Origin: Pelargonium cotyledonis
Lineage: Eukaryota; Streptophyta; Magnoliopsida; Geraniales; Geraniaceae
Assembly: GCA_036897625.1 (NCBI GenBank)
Contig: JAYMTA010000561.1
Span: 1-26,885 of the forward strand
DNA: 26,885 bases
Reading direction: 5' to 3'
Position 1 is the first letter of the stretch. Every line of letters begins with the position of its first letter. The notes beneath the pieces were generated by a model. The model was not told where the DNA came from. It ran no database searches and was given only the letters and a program-made list of their open reading frames with translations. Shown piece after piece: positions 1 through 9,600 of this stretch. The position numbers and the translations under genes were made by a program.

Positions 1-2189
1 ATGTAACTTTATTGAATTATGTTCAATATTTTTTATATATTTAAAGAAATATACAATAGTTACATCGAAAATATTAAACATAAAAAATGATGATTTTTTT
101 TCATCTAAGTATATAAAAATAATTTTAGTAATAATTTTTTCAACCTAGAATAGAAAATGAATCTGGGTCATACCAAACATATGACATGGAATTAGCATTC
201 CAGCTAGAAAAGCTTTCTAGCTGAAATGCTTATTTCATTTTATTCCATTCTATTTTGTTACTACGTACCAAACGTAGCCTTAAAGAATTTTATGTATAAG
301 GAATTTTCTACACGCAATTGGAATGTTTGATAAAAATGCTGGAAAAAAAATGGACCATATCATACGTCGAGAAAAATAACCGAAAAAATGAAGGTCAGGG
401 TGAACAACCGTACACCTCCTGAGAGCCCGTCCGCACGACCATACCATTTCACTTGTTTTGATCATGTCCTTCTCTTTGTAAATAGTAATTTTATTGTAAA
501 CTCCAGTGCACAAATGAAGAATTTATCTAAACACTAAATAAGTTAGAGACAAAGATTACAATCAATTGTGAAAATAAGAGTTTATTTTCAGCCGGAAGAA
601 TGTAAAAAAACTCTATGGTTCGGGATTCATGTAGTTTTCTCTTTGTTGATTGTCTTCGAATAAGATACGTATAGCTTGAGTAGATTACTATATATGTTAG
701 ATTCTTGGGAATCTTTCTAATAGTATTGTTGAATTGAGTACTCAAAGATACATTTATTCTATCGGAGGTCTCTTTTACATCCCTCTTAGTTTTATAAAAC
801 CTAAACTTTGGACAGCGTTATTTCTTCTACTTAAAATCCAACTATATAAAAGAGTTTGGAACAATTTCTTACACATAATCCTGATTCCTTTGTTGCTATT
901 CTACTAATATATATTTTCTCTATAATATTTATGGGATAATTACAGTAAATCACCATGTGTTTAGCATCAAAAACACATGATCCCCTTATGTGTTAATAGT
1001 CGACAACTAACTACCATATCTTTTTATTAAAAGTGTAAAAGGTTAAATCTAGCAGAAAGTCACTAACTCCGTCTCTTTATGGGACAAATGTCCATTTTGT
1101 CATAAATTTCACTTCAAATTTTCATGTAATTAAGGAAAAATCATAAGTTTTAGCCCAAATCTCCATTTTGATTTATTTTTATCTTGATTTCATGTAATTT
1201 TTCAAGAGGAAAATGATTATGGATTTAAAATTTAAAAAATAATACATTTTTCTTGACAAAATGAAGCATTTGGAGATCTGCGTGGCGGCAACGGGTGACG
1301 TGGCGGTTCATCACTTGTTATAACAAATCAGTTGGGTTAAAATAAAAAACACGAAAATTTTAAGGGCTAAAATCATAGACCAAAAAAGGCAGAGAATAAA
1401 ACAATAAAAGTAAACAATTTATGAGAAACAAAAATAAATAACCTTTGATAATACACTGGTCAATTGAAACAAAAGAGTACATAATTCAAACCAAATAATT
1501 GAACAAATGAGTAATTATAAAAGCATTCACATTAGATTTAAATTAACTTTATCATGGTATCTCTCAATAGCTTCATGAATTATTTGAAAAAGAAGTTAAG
1601 GCTTTTGCAAACTATATTTAATTCCATTCATAACCTATACACATTTCTTCTCATTGGCTGAATAAAAATCACACTCATCTATCTACCTTTTGAAAAAGAA
1701 GTGAAGAATTTAGGTGGATGTCTTTACTTGCCAATTTGAGTTACCTTGTTGCCTTTTATATTATTTACTTCCATCCACTAGTGTGCAATATTTTACAAAA
1801 ATACCCTATCCTCCCCCAATTGACACAATCACAACCACAAGATTAGTACTTCCAAATGTCTCCAAAGGTAAGAAATAGACAAAATAGTATTTGCCAAAGA
1901 CAATGTACAAAAGGTGTTGGGATCACTTTAGGACACCAAATTGGGAGGCAAGATTTGATTTGTAATTTGAATGAAAGTCATCAAAAGTAATTATGGGAAT
2001 GTATTGATTTCAGTGAAGAGAGGACCCACTTCAAAGATAGAATCACAAATGATTATTGGCCTTGTGACTAAATATTGGCATTCATGTGTTGTGTACAAGG
2101 CTCTTAAGATGGAAGCTACATTTGTCAACTCATTATCAATTTACTTGGCCTATTATAGGTACAAGAACTGAGAAAAAAATTTCTTTTTT
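1..2189. other. intergenic, no gene seen
   Basis: AT-rich DNA with no supportable gene. The open frames here are short, lack splice context and have no recognisable domain. The stretch at about 950-1320 (a run about daily-size CCATGTG/TTATGTG words, then a GTGGCGGC-rich patch at 1283-1310) looks like decayed repeat DNA, but I could not assign a family. The remainder, including 1320-2170, shows nothing beyond low-complexity A/T tracts. Confidence 0.6.
194..230. repeat. 37-bp palindrome (inverted repeat)
   Basis: Arms of 17 bp at 194-210 and 214-230 pair with one mismatch around the centre AGC (left arm AGCATTCCAGCTAGAAA). The flanks are partly mirrored (TGGAAT on one side, ATTCCA on the other), and the word TACCAAAC occurs on both sides at about 173 and 266. 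This could be the core of a decayed MITE-type element. No clean terminal repeats or target duplication were found, so the class is not assigned. Confidence 0.55.
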
Positions 2190-2403
2190 CAATGTATTTA
2201 ACCATGGATATTTTAAGAGAGCCCGCATCATTGGCGGTTGACACTTTTAAGCCATTTTACCACACTCACACTAAATTCATTCGAGGCTTAGTCACAGTTA
2301 AAGCTCATCACCTCTCTCCATAGGTGTGTTGAGTGGGGATCGAACGCAAGTGTTTTTCCCACTCACACAGCTTGTGTTGCCAACTGCGCCACAACCTGTA
2401 GGT
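2190..2403 (-). mobile_element. tRNA-derived SINE with target-site duplication
   Basis: On the minus strand, shortly after the 5' end, there is a perfect RNA polymerase III box A (TGGCGCAGTTGG, about 2381-2392). About 40 bp later comes a box B-like GTTCGATCC (about 2338-2346). This is the internal promoter layout of a tRNA-derived SINE. Both ends are flanked by near-identical direct repeats: GAAAAAAATTTCTTTTTT at 2172-2189 and GAAGAAATTTCTTTTT at 2404-2419. A target duplication of about 16 bp is typical of LINE-mediated insertion. The body is about 214 bp, a usual plant SINE length. No open frame is expected. Family name not assigned. Confidence 0.8.
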
Positions 2404-2419
2404 GAAGAAATTTCTTTTT

Positions 2420-4261
2420 GAACATTAGTGACTAAAAATGTTTATATTTGGGTTTGGATTCAAAATGTGGACCATACATATTGAAATAATAGAATAGTTT
2501 TAGTCTGATCTGATCTTGGTTTAATTCAATGTATACTGACTATTAATTTGTTTCAAATTTTAAGTTTTCAAAGTAATTTTCTTATGAATGAAGTTTTATT
2601 TTGCACTTTTGATACAATCTACTTGACTACTATGGTCTCTATAGTCACCTAAGAGTCACATAGAATTTTGGCGTAACCAAAATCGCTTCATTTTGTTAGG
2701 TGAAATTTGCTTACGGCACAAAAGTAAACAATATTTACTTAAGCCATAGACTTTTTTTTTATTTTTTATAATAAGTAGAGAAAAATCAACATTATTCTTG
2801 TTTTATTCACCTTTTCTCTCTCAAATAACCAAATCGATTCTTTTTATGTGACTCGATTCCTTGTGTTTACACATATACATGTCAATTTAGCTCATTTGTG
2901 TTGGTGTTTAACCCTGATTCTTAGACATAATTATTTTTTATTTTAATTAGTCTGTTAGTGGCTGGGTTTTCATTATTAGCCAGTCATGTTCTCCTTTTTT
3001 CATGGTTCACTTATTTAGTGGTTAGTTAATTTGAAAGCTCACGTAGTTGGTGGCTTATTATCTATCTATAAATTAGCTTGTTAATTAATTTGTATGTAGA
3101 GCATTCCAAGTATTATCAGTAAAAGAGTCTTCCCAATGCAAAACTCTTTTGTGTTGTTCCTGTTTGTTTATGCTATCAATTTGCAGATACCACCATTGCT
3201 TTTAAATATTTTATCAAACAAACCATGCTTTTGATTTATGACACAAATTGTTTGAGACTAAAGTATATACCAAACATATCTTGCTTTTGCTTCTAACATA
3301 AAAGTCATGTGAAGTCACTTGGCCTATGAGAAGTGTTACCAAACACACCCTCAATCTACTTGCTGAGCTGGTGACTGAACCATGTGGCAATAACATTGGT
3401 TGTTTATTATCTTGTGACTATCTTGATGGCAATCGTGATATTCATAACATTTTGTTGGCTAATCTAAATTCCCAAGAGAATGATTACTGCAGCAAGTGAG
3501 AGACCAAAGTGTGTGTGTGTCACACATTTAATTAGATATGAAACATACATGTCATGAATGAAGACATGTGTGTGTCCATGCTTGTCTTGTTTGTTACATA
3601 AAATACAATATTATTATTGTATATGAAGACACACCCCTCTTCACGAGTCCTTTTGACTCTTCAATTAATGATTTCAGACACACATGTACATCTATCTATG
3701 TTGCAAAAACACATTTAGGAGACATGACACGATACGAATACGGGAACACACAATTTCTGTAAAACACGATATGGATAGAATATGTTTAATGATAATAATA
3801 AACGATAATTTATATTTTGTATATCAATGCACCTATGTTACATCAGATCATTTTCGTTAGTATATTTAAAGTATCGAATTCCTTCAATCAATTCAATTTT
3901 TGATAAAAACCAAGAATACATAAAGTGTCTAAAACACATCATCTTAAAACATTATTATAAAATTGTTCGAGTACCCAAATATCCGGTACGTATTAGATAT
4001 TGGAATATTGAGAAGATGAGAGTCTCCGCCATCATATTTACTTAGCCTCTAGTTAATATATAGTAGTAAATGTTGAGAATATACAGACACAGTCTAGAGC
4101 TTGGTAGCTCATGTGGCTCTTCATTAATGGATGAGGACTGAGGAGCCTCTGCAAGGAGGAATTTATGCATCCACACTTTTTCTCTCATCCCCTAATCCAA
4201 ACCCCCAAAACCCATTATATATCTCAAACATTTACACACAGTAACAACAAGTTTTTCAAAA
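2420..4261. other. intergenic; upstream region of the coiled-coil gene
   Basis: No gene was recognised. A short GT microsatellite lies at about 3512-3521. The last 200 bp hold two TATA-like words: TTAATATATAG at about 4053-4063 and TATATAT at 4216-4222. The second is only about 40 bp from the start codon, so it would give a very short leader. The first would give a leader of about 170 nt and seems more natural, but neither is proven. Confidence 0.5.
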
Positions 4262-5556
4262 ATGGGTAGCTGCTGCAGCTGTGCAGGTAGCAAGAAAGAG
4301 AGCAAGAGCTCAAGGCCAAGCCAAGAGGACTTCAGGGCAGTTGCAGAGAAGATGAGGCTGCTCCAGAAGGAGATCAATGAGATGATGTGTGAGAGAGAGA
4401 AGGAGAGCAGTGACTATGAGAGAGATGTGATGGTGTTTGCTTTCAAGGAAGCAGAGTGGAAGCAGGAGAGGAAGAGGCTGAGGGAGGAGGTGAAGAGGCT
4501 GAGGCAGGTGGTGGAGGAGAAGGAGGAGAGGATTAGAGGTTTTGAGGGTGGTGGTGGTTGTGACCTTAGTAGCTTCTTGGTGGAGCAAATGAAGGAGGAG
4601 AGGGCTTGGAGAGATGAGGCTGTTGAGAAGTGGAAGAACCTCTATCTTGCGATCAAGAAAGAGCTTGATGATCTCATTCAAAGGACCCATCATCAAGGTG
4701 TGTGCACATCATCATCTTCTTCTTCTTTCATTTCTCTCTTTTCTTGGAAACATTCTCCAACCCAATTTGCTTGATTAATTACCAAATTTGCCACTTGCCA
4801 TTGGTGGGTGTGGCTCTTAAATGGGTGTCTGGTCAAGTTGATGGAAATTTAATTGCTTTAGCACAGAAAAAGTAAGGGAATGCACATTAATTGTCTTCCA
4901 CAAGTTATGAGGGTTGGTGTGTATAGATAACTTGTATTATTTTTTATCAGCGGTCGAACAAACACTGAGTTTCGAAACTGAAATCTCGAGTGGCTGAGTG
5001 AAATTTATCACTTGCACTATTAAGTGTTTGTACAAATAGCTTATATTTTTATTTTATCAACGAGCTTGCAAACACTGAAGTTTGAAATTGAAACCTCGAG
5101 AGACTGAGTGAAATCAACCACTTGCCCTATTAAGTATTTGTATAGATAGCTTGTATATTTTCTTTTTATCAGCGAGCGAGCATACAAACACCGAAATTCA
5201 AAACAACTAAAACATCGAGAGTCTGAGTGAAATCAACCACTTGCATGTTAAGTGTTTGTATAGATAGCTTGTACTGACTACAGACACTTGATTGTTTGTA
5301 TGTATGTATAGGAGGAGGAAATTGGAGAGCAGAGGAGAAGGAAGAGATGAAGAGGGAGTTGGGAGCCAAAGAAGAAACCATTGAAGCACTGAAAATGAAA
5401 TTGGGATGTGCAGAGTATGAAGGGTACAAGAGCAAGAGAGAAGTGGACATTTTGAGGCAGAGCCTGAGGATCATGAGCAACAAGAAGAAGCCAACCAACA
5501 ACATTAATTTTACTAGCAACAAGGAAACAAAAGGCTCAAAGAAAAACACTTCATGA
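4262..5556 (+). CDS. acylated coiled-coil protein (golgin/myosin-like small plant protein), 2 exons
   Basis: Exons are 4262-4697 and 5312-5556. The intron begins GTGTGT after CAAG and ends TATGTATAG. The junction splits a Gly codon, and the product is 226 residues. The N-terminus is MGSCCSCAG: Gly2 with Ser6 fits N-myristoylation, and Cys4, 5 and 7 could be palmitoylated, suggesting membrane anchoring. Residues about 20-95 and 105-195 are highly charged Glu/Lys/Arg heptad-like helix, predicted coiled coil, separated by a Gly-rich hinge (EGGGG). The C-terminus is basic and low-complexity. No catalytic domain is seen. A polyadenylation signal AATAAA lies at 5689-5694. If the intron is retained, the frame runs to a stop at 4772-4774 and gives a 170-residue form ending in a Ser-rich tail. 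The family resembles plant proteins annotated golgin family A or myosin-heavy-chain-like (from memory Arabidopsis AT4G13540), which describes the coiled coil and not a known function. Confidence 0.88.
4921..5274 (-). repeat. three tandem ~110-bp repeat units in the coiled-coil gene intron
   Basis: Units are 4921-5029, 5030-5139 and 5140-5257, followed by a 17-bp start of a fourth. Each begins GTA(T/C)A(G/A)ATA(G/A)C on the plus strand and contains TTTATCA(G/A)CG, AAACAC(T/C)GA, CTCGAG or TCGAGA, and CTGAGTGAAAT in the same order. Unit identity is roughly 75-85% by eye. Read on the minus strand, the core (TTTCGAAACTCAGTGTTTG then GCTGATAAAA) matches a dispersed copy at 23196-23240, so this is a local tandem expansion of an interspersed repeat. 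It fills more than half of the 614-bp intron and stops about 40 bp before the acceptor. Confidence 0.85.
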
Positions 5557-5688
5557 AATATTATTGTAATATCCATTGTAAAATTCAGCTACTTTAGTTG
5601 GAGTTGGAGATACAATATATATGGCAAATCACTTGTCTGCAATAGATTTCATATATGTTTTAATTAAGTTGGTGCTATATATATTTGT

Positions 5689-5694
5689 AATAAA
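5689..5694 (+). terminator. polyadenylation signal AATAAA for the coiled-coil gene
   Basis: A canonical AATAAA 133 bp past the stop codon at 5554-5556, followed by a T-rich stretch. Confidence 0.55.
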
Positions 5695-6398
5695 ACTTTT
5701 CTAGGAAATAGTTGGGCAGTCTTTAGCCTTCATTCTGGATAATATTCTTCTTGAACTAAATTTTGAAAATGCAACTATATTGTCAATTGTTTCTATATAA
5801 GTAACTAGGGAAAATGAATCTGCCAACCCATGGTCCGAACCTGTTACCCGTCCTCCATGCGCAACCCACAAGGTTAGGGCGGTCCAAATAAACACAAACC
5901 GTGTTAGCCACGGGCCACATATAATAGAACCGTGGGTTAACTCGCCCGTCCGCTCAAAAACCCTAAACATCCCACTATATATTTTTGCACCCAAAATGAT
6001 ATCACTCTCACTCATACTTATGCAAGTCCAAATTTGGGGTCATGGTTGCTGTTTGTAAGTAGTATAAATCTAGCAAGCAAGAAAAATGTAGGTGCGAGTT
6101 AGATAGGTACTTAAAAAAAGGTTTTGGAGGATTCTGAAACTAGTGTCAAAATTTTAGTTAGGTGGAAACATAAATAACTGTCTTAGATTTTCGATTGTTT
6201 TCAAAACGGTCAACATTTCGGTCATTCGTATTTTAACTGCTAGTTTTGGAAGTGCAATTAATATTAACGGTCGCGTTCTTCACGATTATAGAATTTCTTT
6301 GAACACATAGTTCAATATGTACACCCTTGTATGTAACTGAAGCCAGCAAAATTCCGAGTACATGCGACGACCATATAAAGAATCGTTCGCATAATGTA

Positions 6399-6404
6399 TT
6401 TATT
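6399..6404 (-). terminator. polyadenylation signal AATAAA for the lipase
   Basis: A canonical AATAAA on the minus strand, 208 bp past the lipase stop codon. This is a plausible plant 3' UTR length. Confidence 0.5.
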
Positions 6405-6611
6405 TTCTAATCTTATGGAAAAGCCTCACTTCCATGATGATGTAAACAGAATTGAATCTTTGTATAGCTTTAAGAGTTAGTCTGTTTTACATTTACACTT
6501 TCTTTTTGTATAAAAGCCGATTACCTCGAGATGTATACAACATATAAGGATATGAGAAAAACCTGTTGATCAAAAGACATCACAATATCACGTTATAGCC
6601 TGCCTGCCTTC

Positions 6612-9600
6612 TTAGCCAGCTGATGAGGTATCTTGTTCGTTGGATTGCGACTTGGCCAGATTTCCATAGTTGGATCTTACATTCTGAAGAAAGCAAATGG
6701 TTCAAATCCATTCAAACTCGATAGCAAATATTATGATGGATACATAGTTTGCAGAGATGCATCAATAAATGATTATTGAATCTTTCTTCAAAGCACAACT
6801 CCTCAAAAGGTAGTGTTCTTACCTCTAGCAGTGTGATGTAATAGAAGTCCTCCATATGCTGCATAAGTGCAGTCCCATCTCTGATTGCGAGGAATATATT
6901 AATTTCGGTTTGTAGTATTTTCTCGATAAATTCCATCTCACCTTTCATCTGAATAAGATGTTGCAAGTCAAAATTATGACAAGAATCATACTGGCTATCT
7001 TAACGAGTATGGGCCCATATATGGGTGAAGAGCGTAGGTTGTCGTGATACGATTCTAAAAGCCCACAGAGTACAACATCTCATATTCAGTCTATGAATTC
7101 AAGTAGTTGAAAGGAAATTCCATCAACTGCTTCATGAAATCCATTACTTCATATGGATTTGCTTATGTCAGTTCAGGAAATTTTTTACAGGTAAATTGGA
7201 CCACATTCTGTTTAAATACGTGAGTACTGTAAATGACCTCAGAAGCATATATCAACAATATTGAAGATTATATAATATATAGATGAATATGATAACAATA
7301 TGAGGTCAAACATAGCAAACACTAAAAGATTAAAAGTAGCACTATATTGACATGTAAAACAAAGTAAGAGAAGAAAACAGACTTACAAACTCACTAGCAA
7401 GAGCATCTGGTGTTGACTCTCCAATGACATCACCTTGGTAACCGTCTTCTAAAAGCTCGATATTTACCTGAATGTTAATTGTTTTTTTACTCATAAGTCA
7501 TTGCATTCATGAAATGATCCACGAATAGATGTATATGGTGAAACACTACAACCATCAGTGACTATCTAACAATAACCATTGTCTTTAATAGGTATCAACT
7601 TGATGACAATTGAGTATTAAAAGTATGCATTTTGATTAGTTGAGTTCTTTCTTTTATGAAGATGTTTAGATAGTCAAAGTTTGGTGTTGACCCTCCTCTT
7701 CATTAATTCGAGAAAGGAAACAACATGAGCAGATGGAATGTGAAAGCCTTGTATCTAAACTATGCCAAGAATACCCCTATTAGCAAGGCAGATAACTTTC
7801 CGTTATAGTGTGCGAGCACAATGGACAGAAACAATTTCTTTGCAAATATTAAGGAAAATATGATTAATGTTTGACTTCCCATATGCCCACATGTGTATTT
7901 GTTGAAACAAACACAAGTTGTTCTAACTAATATATCTTAGTGGCATTTATAGGTAATTCGTGTATAATTCACTTACAAACAGTAAAAGTGCTTAAAAATA
8001 CCCAAGTAGGCGATGCTAGATGAGTCATTCTCAAAAGTGAAACTAATATACCCAACAAGTATGCATGATATCTGATCTAGCAACTTAGCCACCAATCCAT
8101 AATCTAGTGACAACATCATTTGTTCCCACCAAAATAAGTTAAGGTGCATTATAGTAGCAATGCCTAAAACTATATAAAGATAATGAGTATCACCGCAGTG
8201 GCATAGGTTTATGTGCTTTAAACAAATATATACAAGGAGAAAACACAGAAATGACAATATATGATCAATTTGAAATCCATAACAAACTACCTACCAAGGC
8301 ATCTTTTATATCTCCAGCTGCTAAATAAACAGGTTGGGCTACATGGCAATAACCCATCAAGCGTGGGACTGTTGGTATAATATCTCTGTGGTTTACAACT
8401 CTCCAGCTATCATTAACTTTCTGCAATTATGAACATTGAAAGGTCCCCAAATATTCACTAGTTATGCAGTAGAGTAGGAAAGAAAATTATAATGACAATT
8501 TGTAATGAACCTCCTCTAAAATAACAAATATAATGACAAAATTAAAATATACTTCTAAATAAGACGCAATTAATTGAGTACCATTCAGATAGCTAACTTT
8601 TTATTTAAACAAATAAAGTTCTCTATTGGGCGATGATTTCAACAGAAAACACAGGTTCTGTCAGGCAAAGAAGGAAGGCACTATAAGCTTAATCATTAGA
8701 CCACAAGTAAAATATTTAGTACCTCATTGTAAACTTCAGCAAATCTTTTATTGCCAACTCTAGGAGAACCGAAATTATACATTGTCACAGAAATTGCCCC
8801 ACGCCTGCAACACACAGACATAACAAAAATCAGCAGCTCCTAATCATCAAACAAATGGCATACTCTGTAATCTGCTTTCATCTTCATTTTGACACCACAT
8901 GCTACAAAGTATACCTTCAAAATTGTGAAGATTCAATTCTAAGTATAGAAAGGGTGTGGAATCAGGGAATATATTGCATTTAGGAAAATTTATTTCAATT
9001 TCTTATTTCTAGTCTAAATCTTTTGTATAAAAGGGTCTATCTTGTACTAATTAACACAATTCAATCACATCAATAATACAATTTCTCTCAAATTCTGCAT
9101 GGTATCAGAGCCTATTGATTCACTGTTATGAGTTTCTAGAAACTTCCGTCATTCCGACGGCAATCTTAGTTGCTTGCAGAACCAATAACTTCTTCTTCAA
9201 GATTTTCAATAATATTTTCTTTTACTTTCTGCAAGATTTAATTAAAATTCTTGAATTTATTTCTTTTCATAATCTTTCGTTGTTTTTCTTTTTGTTCTCC
9301 CTACACATAAGAGTATATCATAAAGAATCCCTAATCTCTTATCTTTCTTTTCTTTTAATAATCTTCTCTACCAACTTAACTCATACATACATGTTGGCAA
9401 CTGATATTTCTGTGACTTATGCATACATGGAATCCTATAATCTTAAGTGTGTTCCATTAGCCATAAGCATCAAGGGTTCTGTTCAACATACAGTGTTTGT
9501 TTTCGGGGGCATTTTTAAAAATTTGCCCACTATAGTAGTTAGGGAGGGAGCTCCTAATCAGTCATCCCCCACAAACGGTGTCAATGAACTCTTACAGATG

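Larger units (their letters stand above)
5557..6611. other. convergent intergenic region with two 3' ends
   Basis: This spacer lies between two convergently transcribed genes. It contains the coiled-coil gene 3' UTR (AATAAA at 5689-5694) and, on the minus strand, the lipase 3' UTR with AATAAA at 6404-6399. The patch at about 5820-5960 is richer in G+C and repeats CC/GG words (CCCATGG, GTTACCCG, CCGTGGGTTAAC). It looks like a fragment of an unidentified repeat. No gene was seen. Confidence 0.6.

Noticed and set aside
4310..4696. 128-codon Leu-rich frame on the minus strand
   Set aside because: It is a shadow of the purine-rich coiled-coil exon on the other strand: Glu/Lys codons read backwards as Leu/Pro/Ser.
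5701..6015. 104-codon minus-strand frame
   Set aside because: It lies in the convergent 3' spacer over a repeat-like patch, with no domain, no splice context and no likely promoter.
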